A stretch of DNA of 64,000 nucleotides from Bacillus manliponensis (GTDB lineage Bacteria > Bacillota > Bacilli > Bacillales > Bacillaceae_G): the NCBI RefSeq assembly GCF_000712595.1, contig NZ_JOTN01000015.1:1-64000 (forward strand), read 5' to 3'. Both the position numbers and the translations under genes were made by a program. This document shows positions 25,013-33,533 of the stretch, one piece after another. Each line of letters begins with the position of its first letter. Positions within the stretch are counted from its first letter, which is position 1. The notes under the pieces are model-generated. The model saw only the letters and a program-made list of their open reading frames with translations, was not told where the DNA came from and did no database searches.

Positions 25013-25699
25013 ATGTCTGAAAGAATTTTAATTGTAGAAGATGAAGAGAAAATTGCCCGTGTTATCCAATTGGAGCTAGAATTTGAAGGGTACACAAGTG
25101 AAGTTGCAAATACAGGTTTAGATGGCTTAACAAAATTTCGTGAGGGACAATGGGATTTAATATTATTAGACGTTATGCTTCCGGAACTAAATGGAATGGA
25201 AGTCCTTCGTAGAATACGAATGCAAAATGAGACAGTGCCTGTTATTTTATTAACGGCACGAGATTCTGTTGTTGATAAAGTAAACGGTTTAGATCAAGGG
25301 GCAAATGATTATATTACAAAACCTTTTCAAATTGAAGAGTTGCTTGCCCGTATCCGTGTATGTTTAAGACTTTCTCAAACAATGACGAAGAAAGAAGAGA
25401 ATAGTAGTTTGCAAATAGGGGATTTACATCTTGATGAGAAAACGCGAGAAGTAGTTCGAGGTGAGAAACAGATTGAACTTACGCCACGTGAATTTGATTT
25501 ATTACTATTCTTAATCCAAAACTGTAATCAAGTGTTAAACCGAGAGCAAATTTTAACAAATGTATGGGGATACGATTATTATGGAGATACAAATGTTGTA
25601 GATGTGTATATTCGTTATTTACGAAAAAAGATAGATCGTGACTTTGATTCTCCACTCATTCATACAGTTCGCGGTGTTGGCTATATGATGAAGGAGTAG
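25013..25699 (+). CDS. OmpR-family response regulator (YkoG-like)
   Basis: This 228-aa two-domain regulator has a receiver domain with acidic pocket (VEDEE at 8-12), phosphoacceptor Asp53 in LILLDVMLP, Thr/Lys in LLTAR and TKPF, and a C-terminal winged-helix DNA-binding domain (residues about 133-226; LTPREFDLLLFLIQN ... VVDVYIRYLRKKID). Ribosome site TAGGAGG. It is 3 bp from its sensor kinase, and PepSY genes follow, the arrangement of B. subtilis ykoG-ykoH-ykoI. Confidence 0.93.
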   Translation: MSERILIVEDEEKIARVIQLELEFEGYTSEVANTGLDGLTKFREGQWDLILLDVMLPELNGMEVLRRIRMQNETVPVILLTARDSVVDKVNGLDQGANDYITKPFQIEELLARIRVCLRLSQTMTKKEENSSLQIGDLHLDEKTREVVRGEKQIELTPREFDLLLFLIQNCNQVLNREQILTNVWGYDYYGDTNVVDVYIRYLRKKIDRDFDSPLIHTVRGVGYMMKE

Positions 25700-25702
25700 T
25701 CT

Positions 25703-27064
25703 ATGAAAATAAAAAATAAAATCCATCTTTTTTCTACTGTATTTCTATTAGTTCTGCTCATTACTGTTAATGGATTCATCTACCTGTTATTCACAACTGT
25801 AGCAACAAACGAAGAGCTAGAACGTTTAAAGCGTGATGCAATTCATATAACAAATGGTATTCATAGAGAAGATGTAAGTCATATTGATCCAGGGGTTTTA
25901 TTGCAGCCGTATTTACCATCAAACGGAATGATTCGAATTATCAATGAAAAATCAAAAGTTATTGTGCAGCAAGAAATGAATGTAGAAAAACCAATTTCAC
26001 CACAAAAAGCTAAGTTCGAGCGGAAAGAATCAGAAGGGACATACGAAGCGAAAGGTGTAACATATGGTTATGTAAAAATGCCAATTATATGGCAAGATGG
26101 TACAGTTGTTACGTTGGAAATAACAGAAAGTTTAGCCTCAACACAGAAGATTTTAAGTGTATTGCAAAAAGTATTAATCTTTGCATCACTCTTCATATTA
26201 GTTCCTGCATTTTTTGCAGGTCATATGTTAAGTAAAATTATTTTGAAGCCAATTAATTCAATGATTCAGACGATGGAAGATATACAAACACGCGGTATTT
26301 TTAAGAAAATCCCAATGGGAAATCGTTCTGAAGATGAGTTGTATAAGATGGGGAATACATTTAATAAAATGATGGATCTCCTGCAACAAAACTTTGAAAA
26401 GCAGCAACAATTCGTTTCTGATGCTTCACATGAATTAAAAACACCTTTAACGGTGATAGAGAGTTATGCGAAGTTATTAAAACGCTGGGGCACAAAGAAG
26501 CAAGATGTAATGGAAGAGTCGGTAGAGGCTATTCATTCTGAAGCTGTTCGTATGAAAGATATGACAAAGCAAATGTTGTTATTAGCTAATAATAGTGCCG
26601 AATGGAATTTAGACATGAAGAAAGTTGATTTGACAGCTATTTGTCGTACAACAACGGATCAATTGGAAAAGGCATATGGAAGAAAATTTAGGCTTCTTTC
26701 TAGTGATACACCAGTACACACGATAGGTGATGAACAAAAGCTAAAACAAGTATTAGTAGTGTTGTTAGATAATGCGATGAAATATAGTGCATCGCATATA
26801 GAAGTTAATACAGGAATAGAAGAGAATCGAGTGTTTTTTTCTGTTAAAGACTTTGGGATGGGGATTCCAAAAAGTGACTTACAAAAAGTGTTTGATCGCT
26901 TCTTCCGAGTGGATAAAGCACGAAGTCGTAGCACTGGCGGGACAGGGCTTGGCTTATCAATTGCAAAACAAATCGTTGATGCGCATGAAGGATGGATTAA
27001 GTTAGAAAGTGAAGAGGGAACTTGGACGACAGTTACTGTATCACTGCCGTTAGTAAGAAAGTAA
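25703..27064 (+). CDS. Sensor histidine kinase (YkoH-like)
   Basis: This 453-aa kinase has TM1 at about 9-32, an extracytoplasmic sensor domain of about 115 residues, TM2 at about 152-172, a HAMP linker, the dimerisation/phosphoacceptor motif SDASHELKTPLTV with His243, and an ATPase domain with the N box (LLDNAMKYS), DFGMGIP, FDRFFRVDKARS and GGTGLGLSIAKQIV. Its ribosome site AAGGAG lies in the end of the regulator gene. The signal is unknown; linked PepSY proteins suggest an envelope or metal/peptide stress cue. Confidence 0.93.
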   Translation: MKIKNKIHLFSTVFLLVLLITVNGFIYLLFTTVATNEELERLKRDAIHITNGIHREDVSHIDPGVLLQPYLPSNGMIRIINEKSKVIVQQEMNVEKPISPQKAKFERKESEGTYEAKGVTYGYVKMPIIWQDGTVVTLEITESLASTQKILSVLQKVLIFASLFILVPAFFAGHMLSKIILKPINSMIQTMEDIQTRGIFKKIPMGNRSEDELYKMGNTFNKMMDLLQQNFEKQQQFVSDASHELKTPLTVIESYAKLLKRWGTKKQDVMEESVEAIHSEAVRMKDMTKQMLLLANNSAEWNLDMKKVDLTAICRTTTDQLEKAYGRKFRLLSSDTPVHTIGDEQKLKQVLVVLLDNAMKYSASHIEVNTGIEENRVFFSVKDFGMGIPKSDLQKVFDRFFRVDKARSRSTGGTGLGLSIAKQIVDAHEGWIKLESEEGTWTTVTVSLPLVRK

Positions 27065-27077
27065 GAGGGGGCTATGT

Positions 27078-28016
27078 ATGAAAAAAGGATGGATTATTGC
27101 GATTGCAATTTTTATAACGGTTGTATGTGCTGGATTTGGGACGCAGCATATTATGGCAAATCAAAATAATGAACAGTTAACAAAAGAAGAGGTAAAAGAA
27201 ATTGTGCATAAACAATATAAAGGTACCTTTCAGTCTATTAAGCTTGTAGGTAAAGATGATAAAAAAGTATACGAAATCATAATGGAAACGAAGCAAGGAA
27301 CATATAAAGTTGTTGTTGATGCTTATAGTGGTGAAATTATCAATTTAAAGGAAATAGAGAGAAAGAAAGAGAAGAAAATTACAGAGGAAAAAGCAAAAGA
27401 AATTGCATTAGCAGAGGTTGCGGGAACGTTTAAAACAATTAAGCTTGAAGATCGAGAAGGAACGGCAGTTTATATCGTTGAGATTGAAACAGAACCGGGG
27501 ATTGTTACAGTTGTTGAAGTTGAAGCGAAAAAAGGAGCGATTATTGGTCAGTATGTGAATACAGAACATGAGCCAGAGCAGCCCCCGCAAACAGTCATTA
27601 CAGAACAACAAGCAAAAGATATTGCTGTTCAAAGCGTTCCAGGTGCTGCTGTTTCTTACGTAAGTACAGCTGAGACAAATACAGGACTTGCATATAAAGT
27701 GACATTGCAACATGGAACGCAGCAAATTGATGTGCTTGTGCACAGTATTACAGGCGAAGTAGTCGCAAAAACAACGATTAGTACGGGCGACGATGATGAC
27801 GATGATAATGAAACAAACCAGCCAGCGAGTGGTGGTCAAAATCAGCAAAATAACAATCAGCCAAGTCAACAACCATCGCATAACAATGGATCAAATCAAC
27901 AAAATAATAATAATCAACCAAGCACGCCGCCTCCGAGTCAAGGTCAGCAAGATGACGATGATGATGGCGGAGATGATCAAGATGATAGCGGTGACGACGA
28001 TGGAGATGATGATTAA
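27078..28016 (+). CDS. PepSY-domain protein with acidic Asn/Gln-rich tail (YkoI-like)
   Basis: This 312-aa protein has an N-terminal signal/anchor helix (residues 3-24) and three consecutive PepSY modules (about 35-92, 98-158 and 172-232; each with E-x-K/A-x-x-I-A and a YxVxVdaxtGeI strand). The C-terminal third is low complexity: DDDDDDN, then an Asn/Gln/Pro/Ser-rich stretch, then Asp/Gly repeats ending GDDDGDDD. It is likely exported and membrane-anchored with the tail outside. PepSY domains are thought to inhibit or chaperone proteases; the acidic tail could bind cations (inference). Ribosome site AGAGGGGG; operon with the kinase. Confidence 0.85.
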   Translation: MKKGWIIAIAIFITVVCAGFGTQHIMANQNNEQLTKEEVKEIVHKQYKGTFQSIKLVGKDDKKVYEIIMETKQGTYKVVVDAYSGEIINLKEIERKKEKKITEEKAKEIALAEVAGTFKTIKLEDREGTAVYIVEIETEPGIVTVVEVEAKKGAIIGQYVNTEHEPEQPPQTVITEQQAKDIAVQSVPGAAVSYVSTAETNTGLAYKVTLQHGTQQIDVLVHSITGEVVAKTTISTGDDDDDDNETNQPASGGQNQQNNNQPSQQPSHNNGSNQQNNNNQPSTPPPSQGQQDDDDDGGDDQDDSGDDDGDDD

Positions 28017-28019
28017 GAG

Positions 28020-28050
28020 AAAAGTGATGCAAATTTGCATCACTTTTTTC
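28020..28050 (+). terminator. Intrinsic terminator after the first PepSY gene
   Basis: AAAAGTGATGCAAA and TTTGCATCACTTTT form a perfect hairpin followed by T residues. Confidence 0.88.
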
Positions 28051-28141
28051 ATTTTCTCATCAAATTTTAATCTTTCTCTCCTTTTTTCTTCATTTTCATA
28101 TTTTATGATATAAGTAACAAATCAGTAGGGGGAATTAAAAA

Positions 28142-28594
28142 ATGAAAAAAGTAGTTACAGTATTATTAGCAGCGGGACTAACACTTGGAGGAGTTGCATA
28201 TGGCGTAAGTGCAAATGACGATGCACCGAAGAGGGAGGAAGCATCCGTATCGACTATGAAACATGAAGAAGCAAAACAAATTGCACTTGAAAATGTAAAC
28301 GGTAATGTAACAGATGTTGATGTAGATAATGAGAATGGTGAGTATGTATATGAAGTAGAAGTAGCAACAAATGAAGGTGAAAAAGAAATTCATGTAAACG
28401 CACAAACAGGCGCAGCAGTTGTGAAGAGTGATGATCAATACGATGATCAAGATGACCAGCAAGATGACTGGAATGACGATCAGTACGATGATCAAGATGA
28501 CCAGTACGATAACGACAATGATGACGACCAAGATGACCAAGATGATAATGACAATGATGACGATCAAGACGATAATGACAATGATGATGAATAA
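28142..28594 (+). CDS. Secreted PepSY protein with Asp/Asn/Gln repeat tail
   Basis: This 150-aa protein has a cleavable signal peptide (KKVVTVLLAAGLTLGGVAYGVSAND; cleavage near residue 24), one PepSY domain (about 38-95: HEEAKQIALENVNG ... KEIHVNAQTGAAVV), and a tail of about 50 residues composed almost only of Asp, Asn, Gln and Tyr in DDQYDDQD-type repeats. The tail DNA is itself a short tandem repeat, so its length may vary between strains. It has its own ribosome site (AGGGGG) and a separate promoter region after the preceding terminator. Possibly a cation-binding extracellular partner of the kinase (inference). Confidence 0.83.
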   Translation: MKKVVTVLLAAGLTLGGVAYGVSANDDAPKREEASVSTMKHEEAKQIALENVNGNVTDVDVDNENGEYVYEVEVATNEGEKEIHVNAQTGAAVVKSDDQYDDQDDQQDDWNDDQYDDQDDQYDNDNDDDQDDQDDNDNDDDQDDNDNDDE

Positions 28595-28611
28595 TCATTT
28601 AAGTATATACA

Positions 28612-28651
28612 GAAAATGGGCTTAGCACTTTGTGTTAGGCTCATTTTTTAA
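28612..28651 (+). terminator. Intrinsic terminator after the second PepSY gene
   Basis: AAATGGGCTTAGCAC pairs imperfectly with GTGTTAGGCTCATTT and is followed by T residues. Confidence 0.7.
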
Positions 28652-28665
28652 GGTTGTAATATAGA

Positions 28666-28825
28666 TTTATCCCGCTATTTGTGGGCTGTAAGACTCCCAC
28701 CTCAAAATTTGAGAAAAAGCGAAGAAGTTTAGGTGGGAGATAAACAGCCCGTAAAAGCCCGATTGGTCGGGCTAACACTCAGTGGGGGATGAAGAAAACC
28801 CCCACTGAGTAAAGTTTCACTTTAT
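28666..28825 (+). repeat. bcr1 repeat (160 bp)
   Basis: Complete copy with TTTAT at both ends, CCCGCTATTTGTGGGC as the first stem, ACTCCCACCTC/AGGTGGGAG as the second, AAAAGCCCGATTGGTCGGGC and CTCAGTGGGGG/CCCCCACTGAG as the last. Confidence 0.92.
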
Positions 28826-28866
28826 TTGATATGATAAATGCAAACTATGGTATAGGAGAGAGAGTA

Positions 28867-29214
28867 TTGCAGAAACGAAAAAATAAGATTTTAGTAGTTA
28901 TTAGTTTGTTGGTACTGATAATAGGTTTTGTATTTGGTACGTATCGCTCCTCTACTGTTCAGAAAGGGTTTCCAATTCCGGTATTTGCGAAACAAATAGA
29001 AGGAGATGAGAAAGAAGGTTGGGAACAGTATGAGTGGTGGCTTGCTTCAGAAGAAGACGGTCTTCCAAAACATTATAGAATTGTGATTGCATTATGGGGA
29101 TGGAATGAAATAGAAGAGGAGCAAATGGGGGCAAGGGAGGTCTTTGAAAAGGATGGACAAAAAATATTTGTCATTTCTGTAACAGATGAACTAGTAATAT
29201 CTATAAAGGGATAG
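28867..29214 (+). CDS. Membrane-anchored hypothetical protein, TTG start
   Basis: This 115-aa protein has an N-terminal membrane anchor (KNKILVVISLLVLIIGFVFG) followed by an extracytoplasmic domain rich in Trp, Glu and Tyr (GWEQYEWWLASEEDG, ALWGWNEIEEEQ). TTG at 28867 is chosen because AGGAGAG lies 6-7 nt upstream; the in-frame ATG at 28831 has no ribosome site and touches the bcr1 copy. No family recognised. Its promoter may lie within or next to bcr1. Confidence 0.65.
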   Translation: MQKRKNKILVVISLLVLIIGFVFGTYRSSTVQKGFPIPVFAKQIEGDEKEGWEQYEWWLASEEDGLPKHYRIVIALWGWNEIEEEQMGAREVFEKDGQKIFVISVTDELVISIKG

Positions 29215-29311
29215 ATTATCGTTTCGTCTAAAAAAGAATGTTGACATTTAAAAATAGACGATATATAATTCGAATTAATCTTAAAACAAGTTATTTTCTA
29301 AATATTGAAAT

Positions 29312-29582
29312 GCGTTGAATAGGAGTAGTAAGGACATGTGTTTGTACAGAGAGCTATGGGTTGGTGTGACATAGTCAAATGACATCCTGAACTCGCCTAG
29401 GAGCAATAAGGTGGAACGGAATAAACATTCTCATTATATCTTAACGATTAACCTACGATAACAGGTTTGTAATCAAACGATTACTACTAAGTGGATTCAT
29501 GATTGAATCAATAAGAGTGGTACCGCGTTAAGTAAATGGCTTAGCGTCTCTTTATAAGGAGATGCTAAGCCATTTTTTTATT
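29312..29582 (+). promoter_or_regulatory. T-box leader of the SNF transporter, specifier probably CTC (Leu)
   Basis: Lower helix TAGG/CCTA and upper helix AGGA/TCCT bracket the specifier loop, which reads GAA-CTC-G with CTC at 29392-29394 directly followed by a purine, as in the other three T-boxes. ACT (Thr) or TCG (Ser) are possible if the register shifts by one. The antiterminator AAGAGTGGTACCGCG is at about 29513-29527, and the terminator (AAATGGCTTAGCGTCTC...GATGCTAAGCCATTT) at 29533-29579. Confidence 0.85.
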
Positions 29583-29670
29583 ATAGAAAAGAATGGAATG
29601 GAGGGTTATATCGATTAATTAACTAAATTTTAATATTTATATAAATTGATTTTAATGGGAGGAAAAGAAG

Positions 29671-31011
29671 ATGAAACAGACGGAGCAATGGACGTCAAAA
29701 CTAGGATTTATTATGGCAGCAGCAGGATCAGCAATTGGTCTTGGAGCGATATGGAAGTTTCCTTATATTGCAGGAACGAGTGGTGGGGGAGCGTTTTTCT
29801 TCATATTTTTACTCTTCACAGTGTTAATTGGATTACCGTTATTACTTGCTGAATTTATGATTGGAAGAAGTACACAAAAGCCAGCAGTTGCTGCATTTAA
29901 AAGCATTGCACCAAATACAGGGTGGCATTGGATTGGTCGTCTTGGCGTTGCAACTTGTTTTATTTTACTATCGTTTTATAGTGTTGTAGGTGGATGGGTA
30001 CTGATTTACTTATTTAGGGGAGTAACAGGACAGCTGATTACAGAAGGAGAAAACTACGGAACGCTATTTACAGATACAATTGGAAATCCGGCATGGGCAA
30101 TTATAGGTCATCTGGTCTTCATGCTTATTACAATTTTTGTAGTCGCAAAAGGTGTACAAAATGGAATTGAAAAAGCGAGTAAATACATGTTACCTGGTTT
30201 ATTTGTACTATTTATCGCACTTATCATTCGTTCATTAACATTAGATGGTGCAATGGAAGGTGTAAAATTCTTCTTGCAGCCAGATTTCTCAAAAATTACG
30301 TCTGAAAGTATTCTATTTGCAATGGGACAATCATTCTTCGCGATTAGCATTGGGATTTCGATTATGATTACGTACAGTTCATATGTGAATAAAAAGGAAA
30401 GTTTACCAAAATCAGCAGTAACAATTGTTGGATTAAATTTATTTGTTTCTCTATTAGCAGGTCTTGCGATTTTCCCAGCAGTATTCTCACTAGGGATGGA
30501 ACCGACAGAAGGAGCTGGACTATTATTTATTGTGTTACCATCTGTGTTTAGTCATATTCCGTTTGGTAGTGTATTTTTAACAGTATTTTTAGCATTGTTT
30601 ACATTTGCGACATTAACATCTGCTTTTTCGTTGCTTGAGACGGTTGTATCGTCTATAACGAATGGACAAGTAGAAAAGAGAAAGAAAGTTTCTTGGCTTG
30701 TTGGGGTTTCTATTTTCTTAGTTGGTATACCATCCGCTCTTTCTTTTGGAATATGGAGTGATGTGACAATCTTTAATAAAAATATTTTTGATGCAGTAGA
30801 CTTTTTATGTAGTAACATTTTAATGCCACTTGGTGCACTAATTATTAGTATATTTGTTTCGTTTAAGATGGAGAGAAAAGTACTAGAAGCAGAATTTTTT
30901 GTAGGTGAAAATTATGGAAAGTGGTTATTTACTTGTTGGATTTTCTTACTTCGATTTGTCGCTCCATTTGCGATTGTCATTGTATTCTTAAATGTAATTG
31001 GTATTATTTAA
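29671..31011 (+). CDS. SNF-family sodium-dependent amino-acid transporter (LeuT-type)
   Basis: This 446-aa membrane protein has 11-12 helices. The first helix [31 protein letters not shown] is the hallmark of the neurotransmitter:sodium symporter family, with the unwound substrate/Na+ site. The family imports amino acids, leucine, tryptophan or tyrosine among them. Start ATG 29671 with GGGAGG upstream. The T-box in front indicates induction by an uncharged tRNA, most likely tRNA-Leu by my reading, which would make it a leucine-type importer. No clear terminator follows. Confidence 0.9.
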   Translation: MKQTEQWTSKLGFIMAAAGSAIGLGAIWKFPYIAGTSGGGAFFFIFLLFTVLIGLPLLLAEFMIGRSTQKPAVAAFKSIAPNTGWHWIGRLGVATCFILLSFYSVVGGWVLIYLFRGVTGQLITEGENYGTLFTDTIGNPAWAIIGHLVFMLITIFVVAKGVQNGIEKASKYMLPGLFVLFIALIIRSLTLDGAMEGVKFFLQPDFSKITSESILFAMGQSFFAISIGISIMITYSSYVNKKESLPKSAVTIVGLNLFVSLLAGLAIFPAVFSLGMEPTEGAGLLFIVLPSVFSHIPFGSVFLTVFLALFTFATLTSAFSLLETVVSSITNGQVEKRKKVSWLVGVSIFLVGIPSALSFGIWSDVTIFNKNIFDAVDFLCSNILMPLGALIISIFVSFKMERKVLEAEFFVGENYGKWLFTCWIFLLRFVAPFAIVIVFLNVIGII

Positions 31012-31149
31012 CTTAAATTGTTATAATATTCAGAAATGAGGAGTGAAGGGTAAATGTATGCTTATTTAACTGATACGTAACGTGTATGTATTCGAGGCCC
31101 TCCGAATCTATCGTTATATAAAAATAAAAACTATTCTGGAGGGAAAATA

Positions 31150-32070
31150 ATGAAAAAAGAAGAGATGATGTTAGCGAACGGTAAAATGATAAAAGTGAGT
31201 GGGAAAGAACTATATGTAGAAACATATGGATCACCAGAAAAGCAAGCTGTTTTATATTTACATGGTGGGCCTGGTGAAATGTGTTATGACTTTTCTTATC
31301 ATCAAGCACATCGGTTACAGGACTCTTTTTATTTAATTATGATTGATCAGCGGGGAGCAGGTCGTTCAGAAGTAATCCGTGATGAAGAGAATTTTAGACT
31401 TGTTGATATTATTGAAGATTGTGAGGAATTACGAAAGATATTAGGCATTGATCGTTGGTCGCTTATTGGTCATTCGTTTGGTGGATTTCTTGCTTTATTA
31501 TATGCAAAGATGTATCCAGAATCGCTTCATAAAATTATTTTTGAGGGTCCAACGTTTGATTTTGAGAAAACAGCAAGAGCGCTCCTAAAAAGAACAGCCG
31601 AGTTATATGAGAAATACGGTAAACCTGAGCTAGCGAAGGAATGTATATCCATGTCTAAACAAGAACTCTCACCGAGAGAGCTCGTAGAAGGATATATGGA
31701 TAGAAGAGATGAACTTGGTGATAGAACGATGGAAATATACACATATAAATTCCATGATTCTACTAATGAAGATAATATGTATACAGAAGAGCAGTGGGAT
31801 GAATATTGGGATCGCTCTGAAATTCACTATGATCGTCTAAGGGAAGAAGGGGAAGTATTTCAATCGTTATTACCGGTAATTAAAACGGTTTCTCATCCGA
31901 TGTTATTAATCCTTGGTGATTATGATGTTGTGACATGTGAAGAGCAGGTTGAAACTTTTAAGAGAGAAGCAAAGAATGGAAAAGTCATTTTGCTCGAAGA
32001 AAGTGGTCACACACCACATTACGAAGTGGCCGATGCATTTGCGTATACTGTGATTGAATTTTTGAAATAA
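31150..32070 (+). CDS. Alpha/beta hydrolase, proline iminopeptidase-like
   Basis: This 306-aa protein carries the PIP-family signature LHGGPGEMCYDF (residues 38-49), IDQRGAGRSE, nucleophile GHSFGGF (about residues 110-116), an Asp in LGDYDVV and His in ESGHTPHYE. These are the oxyanion hole and Ser-Asp-His triad of prolyl aminopeptidases (S33). True Pro-releasing activity is not certain, since many relatives are general esterases or acyltransferases. Ribosome site TGGAGGG; followed by a terminator. Confidence 0.85.
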   Translation: MKKEEMMLANGKMIKVSGKELYVETYGSPEKQAVLYLHGGPGEMCYDFSYHQAHRLQDSFYLIMIDQRGAGRSEVIRDEENFRLVDIIEDCEELRKILGIDRWSLIGHSFGGFLALLYAKMYPESLHKIIFEGPTFDFEKTARALLKRTAELYEKYGKPELAKECISMSKQELSPRELVEGYMDRRDELGDRTMEIYTYKFHDSTNEDNMYTEEQWDEYWDRSEIHYDRLREEGEVFQSLLPVIKTVSHPMLLILGDYDVVTCEEQVETFKREAKNGKVILLEESGHTPHYEVADAFAYTVIEFLK

Positions 32071-32075
32071 GTTAG

Positions 32076-32113
32076 AGAAAACGAGGTTCTCATAGAGAGG
32101 ACCTCGTTTTCTT
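32076..32113. terminator. Terminator between convergent genes
   Basis: GAAAACGAGGT and ACCTCGTTTTC pair around a loop containing CTCATAGAGAG; usable from both sides. The minus-strand gene stops at 32116. Confidence 0.8.
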
Positions 32114-32115
32114 AA

Positions 32116-32688
32116 TTATATATGTACATGAAAGAGTGTAATATTAGACCACGTTGCTTTCCAATTTTTTTCACACAATCTTTCTTCATACAAATGCATG
32201 AGTTCATCCGTTTTAATATGTGGTGCGGGTTTTACTTCAAGAGCAAGAAGGTCTTGTATCCCATTTGGAGCAGAGAGAATAACGTTCCCATTCTCATCTA
32301 ATTTTGCCCCTAAAGCAGTTACCGTTTCTGGAAACTTAGACATTGCATCAGTAGATGAGATGTAAGGGGGAAGATCATTTGCAAGATGCATCCTTGCTTG
32401 GTTCTTGACGGACCATGGGATTGTAGAATTTATGATTTGTAGCTTTTGTTCTAGTTGTTTCTCTATTTGTTCATCTGTATTTGTAGCGTCAAAATAAATA
32501 ATATCTATATCAGGTAAAGGTGTCCGTTCTTCGAATCCATGAAGAACGTCCCACACTTTCGAGCGCACAAAGCCAGCGCATACCCACCAATCTGGAAGTT
32601 GTAAAGAAGCAGCAGTTTGTAGTATATCCATCATCCACGTATCATTTTGAATGAGAGTAATGATATCTTGTTTATCTTTGAGTTTCAT
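32116..32688 (-). CDS. Nucleotidyltransferase family protein (DUF925-like)
   Basis: This 190-aa protein matches the NTP_transf_6 family: DWWVCAGFVRSKVWDVLHGF (residues about 32-51), PLPDIDIIYFD as the acidic DxD-like strand of the Pol-beta fold, and NGIQDLLALEVKPAPH. Substrate unknown. The ribosome site is weak (AAGGCGGG). It is 17 bp downstream of an APH-like kinase gene on the same strand, so the two form a likely operon. The combination recalls small resistance or metabolite-modifying cassettes. Confidence 0.8.
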   Translation of the reverse strand: MKLKDKQDIITLIQNDTWMMDILQTAASLQLPDWWVCAGFVRSKVWDVLHGFEERTPLPDIDIIYFDATNTDEQIEKQLEQKLQIINSTIPWSVKNQARMHLANDLPPYISSTDAMSKFPETVTALGAKLDENGNVILSAPNGIQDLLALEVKPAPHIKTDELMHLYEERLCEKNWKATWSNITLFHVHI

Positions 32689-32705
32689 GTTATATCCCGC
32701 CTTTT

Positions 32706-33497
32706 TTAGAGGAGTTTCATAATTTCTTCATATAATATAGATTTCTCTTCATTTTGTATGTCTTCCATTAGTCTTGCCGCCATAATTGGTAACATCCATT
32801 GTTGCACGTCTTCCCACTTTCCTTTTGTTAGGTATAAATAGTGCGTAATATACTCATCACAAAACATGTGCCGCACAGACTGTATTTTTGTTGTAGAAAG
32901 GGAAGAGACATTAATAACTGCATAACGGAAAATTATAACAGTCCGCGCTACATCTGCATATGGATCACCCGAACGAACTGTCATCCAATCGATTACAGTA
33001 GGATGCTTATGAGATAGAATAATATTTTTAGGATGGAAATCCATATGACAAACCTTTTGTTTATTTGGTAGTTTTTCTAGGTGACTGTAAATGATATTTT
33101 TTTGTTCTTTTGTCAAAATATTGATTGACTCAATATTAACTTTTAGCATTGATTTAATTTCAAGGAATTTCGTAGTTGTGAACTGATGAATATAAAAATG
33201 TAATTCAGCAAACATCATAGCGAGTTGTGAAACTTCTTTTGGGTGATGAACAAGATATTCCATTAAGCTCTTGCCTATAATTTTCTCGTAAATAATACCG
33301 ACTTTTCCGTTAAATGAAGCAATCTCCTTTACTTTCGGAACAGGTAAACCAAGTCTATAAATCTCTTTGCTATACATAAATTCTTTATCAATATAAGCTT
33401 GTTTTATGTGTGGATAAAATAGTTTTAAAACGTCGTGATTCGTATATTCATAAACTTCAGCTGTGTTTCCTTCACCTATTTTCTTCTTTAGTACCAT
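32706..33497 (-). CDS. Aminoglycoside phosphotransferase-like kinase
   Basis: This 263-aa APH/ChoK-fold kinase has a glycine-rich start (GEGNTAEVYEY), Lys in the beta3 strand, the catalytic loop CHMDFHPKNI (HxDxHxxN type, near residue 148) and metal-binding Asp in TVIDWMTVRSGDPYADV. Such proteins phosphorylate drugs, choline or sugars; nothing shows which. The ribosome site is poor. Operon with the nucleotidyltransferase. Confidence 0.83.
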   Translation of the reverse strand: MVLKKKIGEGNTAEVYEYTNHDVLKLFYPHIKQAYIDKEFMYSKEIYRLGLPVPKVKEIASFNGKVGIIYEKIIGKSLMEYLVHHPKEVSQLAMMFAELHFYIHQFTTTKFLEIKSMLKVNIESINILTKEQKNIIYSHLEKLPNKQKVCHMDFHPKNIILSHKHPTVIDWMTVRSGDPYADVARTVIIFRYAVINVSSLSTTKIQSVRHMFCDEYITHYLYLTKGKWEDVQQWMLPIMAARLMEDIQNEEKSILYEEIMKLL

Positions 33498-33533
33498 ATA
33501 TGTTTCACTACTTTCTGCTATATATTACCCATA

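Noticed and set aside
27793-28113. 106-aa plus-strand frame over the end of the first PepSY gene
   Set aside because: It is an out-of-frame reading of Asp/Asn repeats (Met/Thr/Ile-rich) and runs through a terminator.
28178-28598. Minus-strand frames opposite the Asp-rich PepSY tail
   Set aside because: They are the complement of GAT/GAC repeats (Ile/Val or His/Arg runs) and carry no start signal.
31013-31309. 98-aa minus-strand frame before the proline iminopeptidase-like gene
   Set aside because: More than half is antisense to the hydrolase gene and no ribosome site precedes it.
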